Shown here in pieces: positions 46,079 through 58,149 of a DNA stretch of 64,000 bases. The translations under genes and the position numbers were made by a program. The notes below the pieces were generated by a model that saw nothing but the letters and a program-made list of their open reading frames with translations, was not told the origin of the DNA and did no database searches. Source of the DNA: Anaeramoeba flamelloides (Eukaryota; Metamonada; Anaeramoebidae); contig JANTQA010000036.1 of NCBI GenBank assembly GCA_027625915.1, forward strand, positions 10,375,001 through 10,439,000, read 5' to 3'. How positions within the stretch are numbered: position 1 is the first letter of the stretch; every line of letters begins with the position of its first letter.

Positions 46079-46860
46079 TCAAAATATATTTATTACTCTA
46101 TTTACCAAACAAGCAAAATAAATTAGAACTGAATCTTTAATATTTGAATTTTTGGAACATTTTTTTGTGATTAAATTTTTGGTTTTATTAAATTGTCTTA
46201 AAAATTGAGAAATCTGATCAGTCCTGATCTTTGAAATTAAACCAAATAATAAACTAATAAAATAGACATGAAAAGGTGTATATTTTAGAAAAAAATCTTT
46301 TTCTGTTGTATTAAATAAACAAGAAAGATTACCCTTCCAAATAATTTTTATAAAATCAAGAATGAAAAAAAAAATATTCAAAATATATTTTAAAAGTTTT
46401 CTTTTTTCTTCATATTTTAAGTAGGAATATTTCACATTTTTAAATATTTTATTTGTTAGAAAATTACTGATCTTTTCTTTGAGAGTTCATAAGATTTTTC
46501 AACTTTTAAACCAAACTTATCATTCTCATACTATTTGTGAAATGAAAACGAACCCAAAGGTAAACCAATATGAAATTTTGAAAGTTTGGATTTTTTGATT
46601 TTTTTTTGATCAAATTTTTGGTTTTCTCAAATTGAGTTTTAGATCTAGTATTGTGAATATGAATGCTCAAAATTAACCATAAAGCAAACCCAATAAAAAA
46701 AAATAGCATGATAAGATCTGTATTTGAAACCAATCATTTTTTTTTTTTTGAACTCCAAACAAGAAAAATTATGTTTCCAAATAAACGTGTTAAAATTTAT
46801 AAAGAAAAAAAAAAAATTTCAAAATCATCATATTTTCGATGATTTTTTTCATTTTCTTAA
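46079..46860 (-). repeat. Diverged tandem duplication carrying a hydrophobic reading frame
   Basis: Two blocks, about 46100-46440 and 46530-46860, align in the same orientation. Each translates on the minus strand to a hydrophobic stretch, then FxKTKNLI(T/K)KK(C/S)(S)KN(S/P)N, then a second hydrophobic stretch ((S/F)xLIYFA / FILVYLW). The first is open for 118 residues; the second needs a frame change upstream of its 75-residue frame to keep the IWKxNxSCL motif. This looks like two relics of one small membrane-protein-like unit or of a repeat. I recognise no family. Confidence 0.45.
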
Positions 46861-47894
46861 TTAATATGAATCCAAATAATTGATTAAAGGTGAATTTGGT
46901 TATCGCTCCTTTTGTCATTATTTATTAACTTTGAAAACCAAATTTTCAAAATTATTTACTAAATTTCTTTTTTCAAGATTGTTATAAAACTCAGGTATAA
47001 TAAAGAATAGTGTTCTAAGGGTTAAAGTGAAAAGGTATATTGAATACTCAGAATCAAAAAACATTTACACATAGTTCAAGCCAAAGAAAAAGAAAAAACA
47101 ATTAAAAGTATTAAAATTATTTTGAGTTTTTGAATTTTAAATCGAAAGTAAATGTTTAATCCAATCAAGCATATTCATACAATAAATCATTATTTATGAA
47201 GAATTTTTTAATATAATAACATATTTTCTAAAATCAAAAATAATAATTAAATGATTTAAATTAAAATCTGGAATTAAAATTTATTTTGGAAAATTCTTTC
47301 TCAATCTCAAATATATTTTTTCTCAAACATTTTTGAAATTAAAATTTTTCTGATTTTGGATTAAAAAAACTGGGTAAATAAGAAGAAATTATTACATATA
47401 GGATCAAGATAAATTATAGATATATTTGATGTGTCATTTTTTAATTATTTTTATTTCCTCTTTTAATTGTTATATAGATCTATTATACTTTGGAATAGAC
47501 CACTCTCAAATTTCTTATTATATTAATGTTTTGTTAAAGCAATGATTTTTAAAGATTGAATTTCCCAGAGAACTAGATATTCAAAATGGATAAAATATTC
47601 CAACTTCTTAAAGGGAAAATTTTCATATTGAAAAAGTTTAAAAAAATATGAAAGTTAAAATTTTATACCCTCGGTAGCTTATTATTTTTTAACATCACGA
47701 GATTTTCAGAAAAATTTTGTTTTTAAAATAATTTTTAATATCCTTATCAAAATACTTGTAAAAGAAGACGATTGTTTTACTGATTAAATAAAAACAATTT
47801 ACTTCTTGAAAATAAAATGTAGATATAATAATTAAAAATCAAAGAAAATAAAGTAAATTTTTAAAAAATCAGACTGTAATTAATAATTTTCTAG

Positions 47895-47926
<32 letters not shown>

Positions 47927-48549
47927 AAATATGGAAAAGTAATCATTAAAGTTGTTCAGATGAAATATTTATAAAAAATGAAATACAAAAAAAATATTAA
48001 AAAGTTGACTTTTTAAAAAAATAATAAAGAATTGATTATATTTTACAAGAAGTTGACTTTTTATTATTTTTTTTTTTTTGGAATTGGGATTTTATTTACC
48101 AAAATAATTCTAATTTATCTAGTGTATGGCCCTTATCCTTTGATATTTGGATTTATCAGCAGTTTTTCATTGAAAAAATAAAATTTTTTGTTCATCATGT
48201 TCAAATATTTGTAAATAACTTAATTTTTATAATGGAACTCCAATTTTTAGAAATTTGATTAAAAGTTAATTATAAATTATTAAATTATCTTATAATTTGG
48301 ATTGAATAATAATATTGATAAAATGTTAAAACCAAACCAATTATCTGAAATAAAATATTTGGCATTTGGTTTGGTTAAGAGTAAAATTTACAAAAAAGTT
48401 TAAAAAAGTAAATGATTAATTTTAAAAAAACTCAAAATGATTTTTAACTAAAAACATTTGGCCAATGGAGTAAAATTAAAAATTACTAAATCAAATAACA
48501 TAAATCAATTATTTTATGGATGGACTATATTTGATTGGACTCTAATATA
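46861..48549. other. Intergenic DNA with an (AT)n microsatellite
   Basis: AT-rich spacer with a pure (AT)n run at about 47895-47922. No gene or RNA is recognised. Confidence 0.5.
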
Positions 48550-48950
48550 ATTAGAGGGGGTAGGTGTTTAGATAAATAAAAATGTAACAAAAAATTAAAA
48601 AATAAACCCACTTTCTAAGATTAATTTTCAAAACTGAAAGAAAAATCAACAAAGCTAAATTTAGATATATAAAAGAAGATAAAACTGAAAAATAAATTTG
48701 AATTTTGGGTTTAACCATATAAAAAAACCAATTAAAATTTTCAAAAAAATAAAATATCAATCGGAAAGTAGAAAACTGAAAATTATTAAATAAAAATGTA
48801 AATCAATTTAGAGAAAACTTAATAATAAATATCCCAGGATGGAAAAGTCAGAATATTTACAATATTTTTAGGTATAATAACAATATAAATAAACTAACAT
48901 GTTTTATTTTATTTTAGAGTACTGTCAAGGTGTGTGTGGTGTCTTCATGT
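48550..48950 (+). repeat. Dispersed repeat, copy 2 (same orientation as 31690-32060)
   Basis: Shares GGAAAGTAGAAA, AATCAATTTAGAGAAA, GGTATAATAACAAT and AGAGTACTGTCAAG with the copy in the EML intron. The downstream fragment at 49040-49105 (AAAGATTTTACTCAATTC) is the piece found beside the fold-back repeats at 26150, 32190 and 36760. Confidence 0.55.
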
Positions 48951-49110
48951 TTTTGTTCATTCTTGTTTTTATTTTTAAAATTTGATGATTTTCTAATCAA
49001 AATAACAATTAAAAATAACCTAAAGGTGCTTTTCCAGAATTCAAAAGAAGGGGAATGAGGGCAAAGATTTTACTCAATTCTTTTAAATTTTTGAAAAATT
49101 AAATAAAAAC

Positions 49111-50191
49111 TTATAACTGTAAGATGAAATTAATTTCATCTCGTCAAAATAAAAAATTATTAGAAGAAAAAAAAATTGTCAATTTTTTTTTTTTTTTTTT
49201 TTTTTTTTAGGTTGACAAACTGTTGATTTTTATTCATTACTTGAGAGAAAGAGTAAGTTTTATTCCATTCGTAATGATAAACTCCTTCAAACAAGTATAT
49301 TACTTATTTTATTTCTATTACAATAATTCCTATATATCTAACTTGATAAACCTTTTTACAGCGTTTGGTAAACTAAACATTTTTTATTCAAAATGGTTCG
49401 GTTGTAATGGGTAAATTACTTTTGTTAAAAGGGTTTAATTAGATATTAAAGAAAAAATTTATTTTGGTAATTTCCAAATTCCAACGATTTATTGACTTTT
49501 TTACACATTTTTTAATTTTTTTATTTTTATCAATTTTTTTTTTTGAGACCTTTTTCAACTGACCATTTTTTTTTTATTGTAAGTTCGATAGTAACTTAGT
49601 AAAAAATTTGTTATTCTAATTTTATTGAAACAACTTGAAAATTAGTGTTGAAAAAACATATTGATTTCAATTGGTATTATCATTGATCTTCAATAATAGA
49701 TCAAAACGGATATTGTTGTTTTTCTCAATATTAATATAAGAATTTATGTTTTTCAAATTTTAAGAAAATATATTGATTGTTAATAGATTTACAAAATATC
49801 GATACAAACTATTCTCTGGTCGGTATTATTCTACTTATTTCTTATTTATTTAATAAAAGTCCAATTTTAAAAATATAATTGATATTTTAAAAACAATTTG
49901 GTGATCCTTTGACATAAACAAAATTTATAATAATTAGGGTTTATTTAAATGAAAAGAATAAAAAAAAGTAACTTTTTATATATTTAAAATCATGAGTATA
50001 TTTATTTTGTGTCGGGATTAAATAAATAAAGAAGGAAATTCAATCTTAATAATATAAAAGGAAAAAGATAAAATTAAAAAGGAAAATTATAAAAAATCCT
50101 CAAGAAAAAGAAATAGAAAAAAGTCAAAACAAAAATGAAAAAAAATTTCAAAAAATGAAGGAATTTAAAAGAAATGATAACATTTAAAGGT
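49111..50191. other. Intergenic DNA, no gene seen
   Basis: 3' side of the LIM gene. Contains a long T run near 49182-49209. No coding frame or RNA gene is recognised. Confidence 0.45.
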
Positions 50192-53100
50192 TTAATTTTT
50201 ATTTTCCATTTTTTCGATATCATCTAATAAATTTTTATTTTCGGTTTGTAATTTATTTTGTTGTATTTTTAATTGGTCTTCGCGTTTTTTTAAACGGATG
50301 ACAGCTTTGTTTTCAGACTGCTCACCTTTTTTCCATTCTGATTCGAGAGTGTTTTCAAGATCTTTGTAAGAATCAACAACTTCTTCCATATATCGGCAAT
50401 CTGATTCGGCGTTTTCAAGTTCAGATTCGGCGATTCTTAAACTTTCTTTTAAGAATTCCCATTTTTTAAGAATGGTTTTTAATTGTGTATCGAATTTTGA
50501 AGATTGTAATTGTAAACGCTTCATTAAATTTGTTTGCTCCTTAATCTCGATAAATTCATCTTCAAGTTGGAGTCTTTCGTTTTTTTCCGATTCTAATTGC
50601 AATTGTAATTCTTTTAATTTAAGTTCTAATCTCCTGATTTCGTCATCATCTTGGGAGATATTTTGATTCGATCCTTGTTGCTTTGATTGCTGATCTTGAA
50701 TTTGCTTTCGAAGTACTTTTTCATTTTTTTCCCATTCACTCTTCATTTTATTAATTTCATTAAGGTAATTTTCTTCTTCTTCTTTTAATAATTTTATTTC
50801 TTCTTGAAGTTCTTTAAATTCATTTCTTAACCCCTTCATTTTCTTTCCAGACAATGTCATTTTTTCATTTGATTTAAGATTTTTCTTTTTCATTTTTTCT
50901 TCTAATTGTTCTAATTCTTTATCAATTCTTGTGTTTTCTTCTTCTAATCTTTGTTTTTCTTTTTTTTCAATTTCTAATTCCTTTTTGGCCTTGTTTAATT
51001 CATCTTCTAACAAATTTGAATTTTTGTTTGGTTCAATGGTTTTTTTGGTGCTTGATTCTGTTTTTACTGTTTCGTTGATTATTTGTTCTTGTATTTTTTC
51101 TCTTTCATTTTCATTTTCATTTTTAATTTCGTTTTCTTGTTCTTTTTCTTCTTCATTTTCGACTTTGTTTTCAGTTAATAATGATGTTGTTGTTTGTAAT
51201 CTTTGATTGGTCTTTTCTAATTCCCGGACAGAATCATGAAGACTACTTAATATTTCAAGATCTTCATTTGAAATATCATCATTTATAATATTGTCTTTTT
51301 TTGTTTCTTTTTCTATTTCATTTTCTTTTTCTTGTTCATTTTCTTGTTCCTTTTCTTGAACTTTTTCTTGTTCTTGTTCTTGTTCTTTTTCTTGAACTTT
51401 CTCTTGTTCTTTCTCTTGTTCTTTCTCTTGTTTTTTCTCTTGTTTTTTCTCTTGTTCTTGTTCTTGTTCTTTTTCTTGTTCTTTTTCTTTTTTTTGGCTC
51501 TGATCTTCAATAATAAGCGAACCGTCTTCAATTTTTTCTCTACACTCGATACAATAATGCTAAAAAGTTTGTAGTAAAATTTTTTTTATTTTTGTTTTTT
51601 ATGAAAAAAATCAAAAACAAGATTTTAGTTAAATAAACAATTTTATATAATTATTTCACAGGTAAAATATAATACTAATAAAAAAAATATGATTTAACTA
51701 TTCAAGTTAAAAATCTAAAATTCAAAAATTTTTTGAATCTTAATGTCTTGTTCAAAAAATTCTTTTTTCAGTAATATTCTAACAATTATACTTTTTCAAA
51801 ATGCTAAAATGTACTTACTTCCTGGTTAATGATAAATTCTCTAAATGGAAAATGATTTTACTGTTTCAAAATAACTCAATCAAAATTTTATTAAAAATAT
51901 TTTTACAATAAGCGTACAAATTACAGAAAGTAGAAAATAATTTTTTGTCCAAGGATGTCCGTTTCAAATGAATTCTGAATGTAAAAGCTTTTTCAAAAAA
52001 AAGGTTACACCTCTCAAATCATCAATACTATTGAATTTGATTGTTAATTAGATAATTACTTATTGGTGATTTTCATTTTAATTATTCATTTTTTCATTTT
52101 TTCATTTTTTCATTTTTTGTTTTTTTTATTTATGGATATTCAACAGTTGGAAAATGAAAAAAACAAGATAAGGAGAAAAAAATTTGGAAATAATCTGTCA
52201 GTATAAAAATGGAAACAGTTTAAGTTTGATTTCGAATGTGCTAGTTATAGGAATTAAGAAAGACCATTATTGGATTGATGTATGGAACAAAGAAAAAAGA
52301 GAAAATAAAGAAAAAAACAATTCCAACAAAATACCCAGATAAATTGCGGCTTTATATTGAAAATGAGACTTTAAAGAACAAAAGTTTGACGTGTAAAGAG
52401 TTATCAATAAAATGACGAGAATTTTTTCAGAATTCACCTTGGTCAACGATTTTTATTGATTTTATAATTTTTTTTCCCTACAATTTACAAAGCGAGAATT
52501 CTCATTTCAAATAAAAGTGCACATCAATTTTTAAAATATTGAATTTTAATTTTTATTGTTTTGTTTTACTGGGTTTTAAATATTCATTTGAGTGTTTTTT
52601 TATATTTTAAAGAGTTTCTAATATTTTAGAATGATACTACAATTAATTTGATTTAATTTTGAATAATTCTTGATTTTTCTGTGCCCTTTTATTTAAAAGA
52701 GTTTACAATAAAAATTGGATCTTTCAGATTGGTTAAAGCAATTATAATCTTGTCTTGAAAGATGAAAATAAATTATTAGTTTGCAAAAAACATGGACTTT
52801 TTTTCAATTTTATTTTTTGTTATATTGAAAAAAATACCCAAACTACAACAGATCACCAATTAAGAGTAGTACTGATTTATCAAAAAATTATTGAATATCG
52901 TTAGGTTGTTGTATAATTCTAATAATAAATATGTTTAATGAAAAACTAATGAGAAAAATATGTTCTTGGGTGTATTTTAAAGGAAATACCTGAAAATTTA
53001 AATGATTAGTTTTGAGTGGAAAAAAAACGTTTTAAAAATTAATTTTGAAAAAATATTCTTAAAAAGAACCACTAATTCTTGATTTTTTTTTATCTTGCTT

Positions 53101-55802
53101 CTCCAAAAGCATGATCATTCTAGAAAAAATTCCAAATAACTTTTATTTTATATTTACAGTTTTTTTGTTTTCAACAGGCGATGAAATTTGGTAGAAACAA
53201 TACAAAATTTTCAGTAAATGAAATTTGTAAAACACAAGTCAAAATATGAAAAACTTCAAAAATAGAGTGTTTTTTCGTAAAAAAATTGATTTTTTAACAA
53301 GTTCGTATTTACACATGTGAAAGAATTCAGTAAATTTTGAGAAAAAATCCTCAATTCTCTTTACCAATTTCGAAGATCAATAATTTTGATTTATTTTTAC
53401 AAGAGTAAACAAACAAAGCACCAGTTATTTTAGAAAATGACTAAAAAAAGATGAAATTTCCAATTTAGAATAAGATATTGATTTTAATTATTTGTGAAAA
53501 AGTTAAAAAATATTATCGAAATTCAATTGCAAGTTTGAACACCACCTAAAAGTCAATTAAGTGTTCGAAAAAATTAGAAAAAAAAACAATTGTTTTTTTA
53601 AAGTAGTCTCAAAAAAAATTGTTTGTAAAAAAATTCTTGATCAAGGTTCAGGCTTTTTCAAGAAACAAAAATCCTTGCAGAATCCACCACTATCCCTCTT
53701 CAGCAGCCATTATCGTTCTAAAAAAAAAGAAAAAGTTCTAGTGTATAATAAAAAATATTTAAAAAAAATTAAAAAGTTGAAAATATTCCATTTTTTTGTA
53801 AAATAAAAATTATTTTTGTCTGTGAACAACTTTGTCATATAAAATTAAACTAATATGAAAGGACGGTATTTCTATTGCACATTCAGAATTAATTTGGAAC
53901 ATTCATATTTTTGGACTGCGTTTCCACCCAGGAGGGTGTTCATTTATTGTGTTATTTTACATTCACTTCTCCAATAGAAATTTTATTATGAAGAAATTGG
54001 TTCAAAAATATTAATTTCGAAGTTAAAAAAACACAAACAAAATTTTCAAATAGATTTTTAAACGAAAATTTTTAAAAAAATAGACTTTTAGGGATTTTCA
54101 AGTAAAAGCCCAAATTTGATAGCATTTCAAACTTGTAAACATAACTGTAAAAAATAGTTAGAACGGTCAGAGGAATTCCTGTGGGTTCAGAAAGTTGAAA
54201 TGGAAATTTTAAAATATTAAAATCAAATTTTGGTTGGTTCTTTGAAAGGTAAAATATGTGAAAATTGTTGGAAATTGTGATAATTTGCCCTTTTTTTGTA
54301 AAAGAGAAATTCACAGTGTGTAAATTTATCTGAGTTTATAGATCTCTTTAAAGAATATTTTTATCTACAATTTCACCGTTTCCACTTAGGAAAATGTAGT
54401 ACTTAATTTGTTACTTTTTTGAGCTTATTTTTTTTGATTTTTTGGATGTTAAAAAAGTTAAAAGGTTCCATCGAAAGTGTAACAATATCAATTTATCTAA
54501 TCATTATTATTAGGAGGATGGTAAATATTTATTCTAATGAAATATTACATATAAAATTTCTTTTTTCTAACTTTATTGTTGAAATATCTCATAGAAAATT
54601 CCCAAAATAGAGATCATTTTTTGAAAAATAGTCATTTTTGTTAATTTTTCCATCCAAATAAAACATGTCTATGATTTTTGTTAATAAAAACTTTTTTAGT
54701 CGAGATTATTTTGGTTAAGCCTAAAGTTGTTTTAAAAAAGTTTTAAATACAATTCTGGAAACACTTGAATTTAAGTTTCGTCAACTGTTTTCTAAATGTA
54801 GTCAAAATTTGTTTTTTCACTTTTTAAAAATGGCTTGTGTGAGATTGGAAATGAATTTTTGTCTTGGAATTATTTGTTATTATTTTTGAATTAAGAAATG
54901 AAAATTTTTATTTCAAGTACCCAAATATTTTTCTAATTATTAGTTGAAAAAACACCAAGATCCCCACAAAACCAAAGAAAAATGATATTTTTAGAAATTT
55001 GTCCAAGCTTATTGAACCTTTGAAGAGAAAATTTTAATTACTGCTATTTTTCAATTAATAAATGAAAATTTTTATTTCAATTTCCAAAACGTATATTAAT
55101 TATTACTGTTACAACCAAATTAGCAGAGTAAAAATTGTGTCTTAGAGTTCACGAAGGAAGTTTTATTTAATGTCTAAAAATGGCATTTCTAAAGCTATGT
55201 TGTCAAGATCTTTGGATTTGCTTCAACTTATTAACTAGAAAAATATTTTGGAATGTGAACCAAAAATTTTCGTTTTTTAATTGAAAAATCATAGTAGTAC
55301 AATTTGATTTGACCAGTAAAGAAGGTTATTTGACTAAAATCTAAATTTTTTTAGTGAGTTGTATTTAAAAAGTTGCTCAAAAAACGATTTTAACATGTTC
55401 TGAAAATAGGACCATTGGTGAATGTCACCAATTGTTTAAGAGTTATTTTTGAAAACTTTTTTGTCACAATTTTTTAAAGTTGTCTTAAAAATAGGATCTT
55501 ATTTTGGTGAACATACCCTTTTAAATTGAAAGCAAAGGATCGGAGATTTTTCAAAAAAGTTAAGCCAATAGGTTTTAAAAAGAGCACAAAGTGTTTTTCT
55601 ATTTCAGTTTTTAAACTGTTTTTGAGAGAAGTAAAACTTGATTTATTCACTTTTTGAAAAAGGTTGTAAGGAGAAAAAAATTAGTTTTTGAACAACAAAT
55701 CTATTTTCTTTTTTCTTTTTTCTTTTTATATTCTTACTCTTGAAAGTTGTTTTGTTTTTGCCAATTATAACAGAAGAAGTAACAGCAAAAATTAGTGATC
55801 CA

Positions 55803-55842
<40 letters not shown>

Positions 55843-56075
55843 CGAAAAAAAATCGAGAATGGATAAATAGATAAAAAAACAAAAAGAAGAAGAAAAGAAA
55901 AAAAAATTAAAGTATGTACCTCGTTTTGATAAAAATAAAAAGGGTTAATTGGAAATGGCACGCTACAATGTTTACAAGTAAAACAATTACGATGGTAACT
56001 TTTTCCATTTAAAGTACGAGGACGATCATTGATTTGTTCACTACACCTACAACAAAAAGGTTTAATACTTGTCAT
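50192..56075 (-). CDS. LIM-domain coiled-coil protein (two exons around a 4.4 kb intron)
   Basis: Exon 1 (56075-55920) and exon 2 (51559-50192) join in phase 0 (GAG|GTACAT...TTTTTAG|CAT), giving about 507 residues. The join completes one LIM zinc finger: C8, C11, H28, C31 and C34, C37, C55, C58, with C55 and C58 supplied by exon 2 (HYCIEC). The remainder is charged and helical: a Glu/Gln/Lys repeat (about 75-135, EKEQEQEQEK), then a long coiled coil to the C-terminus (LEIEKKEKQRLEEEN, RLELKLKELQLQLESEK). LIM domains are protein-docking modules, common on actin and adhesion structures, so a cytoskeletal adaptor that dimerises through its coiled coil is inferred. The frame between 51559 and 51013 is open although it has no ATG. 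The extreme Glu/Lys part is encoded by a CTTTTTCTTGTTC-type repeat on the plus strand (51300-51490). Confidence 0.85.
53170..53895 (+). repeat. 0.7 kb dispersed repeat, copy 2
   Basis: Inverted relative to 30905-31625, sharing ATGAAATTTGGTAG, ACACAAGTCAAAATATGAAA, AATTTCGAAGATCAATAAT, GAACACCACCTAAAAGTC and CAGAATCCACCACTATCCC. The frame at 53561-53806 has QNPPLSLF and KKKEKVL in common with the other copy, which hints at a former coding region. Confidence 0.7.
53938..54340 (+). repeat. Direct repeat unit, copy 1 (partner 56580-56985)
   Basis: TGTGTTATTTTACATTCACT, TTATGAAGAAATT, GAAATGGAAATT and a purine-rich GAAATTCACAG-type end occur in the same order and orientation at 56580-56985. This copy is inside the LIM intron; the other is upstream of the gene. 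Confidence 0.6.
55040..55310 (+). repeat. Direct repeat unit, copy 1 (partner 59035-59310)
   Basis: TTTTTCAATTAATAAA, TTTCAATTTCCAAAA, TTAATTATTACTG, GTCTTAGAGTT, ATTGTCTAAAAAT-type and GAAAAATATTTTGGAAT blocks recur in order at 59035-59310. Together with 53938-54340 it forms one duplicated segment of about 1.37 kb. Confidence 0.6.
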
Positions 56076-56579
56076 TTCTGATTTTACAAGTCAAGAGTAT
56101 TGAAAAAAATTATTATTTTTTGACAAAAAAAGAGAAAAAAATGAAATATTTAAGTTAAAAAAAAATTTTTTTTAGATTCTTTTGCATTTTAAGGAATCAA
56201 TTTTATTGCTTTCTTAAAGACAAAAACATTACTGTGTAAGTTTGTTGATATTTTTAAACTTTCTATTCAGCAAACAAAAAAGAGGCAAGTTAAATTAAAG
56301 ATAATTGTTTAAATTTAGTAAAGAATCAAACTTTTTTCATTTTTACTTTGTAAGGTTTGTACTTTTTAATTATTTTATTATTCTAAGATTTGTGGAACCA
56401 AAGTTTTTAATCAGTAAGTTTTTGGTCTTGTAATATATTATTGTTTAAAATTTGACAGAATAACTTTAAATTTTTTTTTTCAAATCAAAAGTTTTTCATA
56501 AGGGCAATTTAAGTGGCTTCTCACTTTTTTCAATGAGAAAAACTGGATGAAGATTTTTATTTCAAGTGATTTCCATCAT

Positions 56580-56985
56580 TTTACTTATTGTGTTATTTTA
56601 CATTCACTTCTCAAAAAGAATTTTCATTATGAAGAAATTTGAAAAAATAATTACCAATTTCAAAGTTCAAAATATACAAACCAAAAAACTAAATACCAAA
56701 TAAAGATTGTTTAAAGGAAAATTTGTAAACAAAAGGGAATTTAAAGAATTTTCAATAACATAACAAATTTGAAAACATTTCAAAATTGTAAAAACAACAG
56801 TAAAAAATATTTGGAATAAGTAATAGGACATTGCTTTGTGTCTGTGCTTTTGAAATGGAAATTAAGATATATGAATAACTAAATTTTATAAGGCTCAACA
56901 AAGTGTTAAAAATTGTTCAAAATGTTGTGTATTTGAAGAATAATTTTGCATTTTTTTGTTAAAAGAAATTCTCAGTTAGCAAATT
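56580..56985 (+). repeat. Direct repeat unit, copy 2 (partner 53938-54340)
   Basis: See partner for shared blocks. Between this unit and 59035-59310 lies the family B element at 57128-58149, which accounts for most of the extra 1.35 kb in this copy of the duplicated segment. The 500 bp on its left, from the LIM start codon, show no gene. Confidence 0.6.
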
Positions 56986-57127
56986 TAATACAAATGAAGG
57001 AATCCTGGCATTAGTATTTTTGTCTCCATTGTAGTGGATTTTACATTGGAAAATAGTACTTAGAGCACATTAATTGTTTATCAAGTACGGTGGTGTAAAT
57101 AACCCGTGTTGACAACCTTTAAGCCAA

Positions 57128-58149
57128 TACAGTTGTTTCAATAACCCTATTGACTTCAATAAATATTTTTTTTCGGACTTTTACTGTTGTTTTTGAAATT
57201 TTGTTTTTTTAACTGTTGTTCTGAAAATTTTAGGAATTGTTCTGGGTTTTTAATTGTTGTTGAAAATTCATGTGAGTAAAGTTATCTTTATTTTTAACAG
57301 CAAAGTACATACTGACCATAATATTGTCATTCTCGAAGTAATAATTGAAATTGTTTTTCAACATTTTTTGAAATATTTTTTCTTTTTAAAAATTGAAAGA
57401 TCTTGAATACATAAATGAATATTGATCTTTTTTATGAAATTTAATCTGCTCTCCTTATGAAATTTGTTTAAAAAGAATTGATTATCAAATAATTTGGTCG
57501 TTGATCTTGTTCTTGTCAAATTTTAATCAGAAAAAATATCTGTAAATTTACTTTTGATTCATTATGAAATATTTCTTCACTGAGGATTCTTATCTCATCC
57601 AAGAGAGCCAAAAAAAAGAACAAAATAAAAAAAAATCATCCAATTCTAAGATATGATTTGAAGACAATTGACGAAAGGAAAAAACGACAAATGAAATGAA
57701 TTTTTGTTTCATTTCGTTTTCAAAAAACTTTGAAAAATTAATATCTCATTATTTACTCAGATGGAGATATCAGCAAAATGGTTTTTTCAGAAACTCTTTT
57801 TATGGTTTTTTGATTTGTATTTATTCAAAACGATAGATTTGGTTATTGTGAATTTTGGTGTTGTTTTGATTAATTTGGTTCAATTAGATCTCGTTTATGG
57901 GGAGATTTGTCTTGAAGGTTGTACAAAAACACTTTGATTATATGCTCAATTGTAAATATTGTTTGATTTAAAAGTATAGTTAGACTGAACTGTATTTTTT
58001 CCAAAACAACAAATTAATAACATAAAACCACAGTTAAAGAAAAAAATAAAACATGTTTAAAAAAAAACAACAGTTATTTACAAAAACAACATAATTAATT
58101 TTGAAAAACACAAACACAATCGTCAACAAGGGTTATTGAAACAACTGTA
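57128..58149. mobile_element. Family B TA-flanked element, 1022 bp, intact ends
   Basis: TACAGTTGTTTCAATAACCC at the left end and its reverse complement GGGTTATTGAAACAACTGTA at the right are exact over 20 bp, followed on both sides by matching TTGAC. TA at each border is the target duplication. The interior (57350-57990) matches inverted the element in the RGS intron, which is longer by about 0.6 kb. There is no long ORF, so it is non-autonomous. It sits within a duplicated segment, splitting that copy. Confidence 0.85.

Larger units (their letters stand above)
51560..55919 (-). other. 4360 bp LIM-gene intron with repeats
   Basis: It splits the zinc finger between the second last and last ligand pairs. 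It contains the repeat matching 25741-25860 (52790-52900), the 0.7 kb repeat inverted relative to the EML intron (53170-53895), two blocks duplicated upstream of the gene (53938-54340 and 55040-55310), and a run of 34 T at 55807-55840 near the donor. No internal exon was found. Confidence 0.75.

Noticed and set aside
51301-51574. Leu/Phe-rich plus-strand and Lys/Asn-rich minus-strand frames
   Set aside because: Both are out-of-frame readings of the Glu/Gln/Lys tract of the LIM protein.
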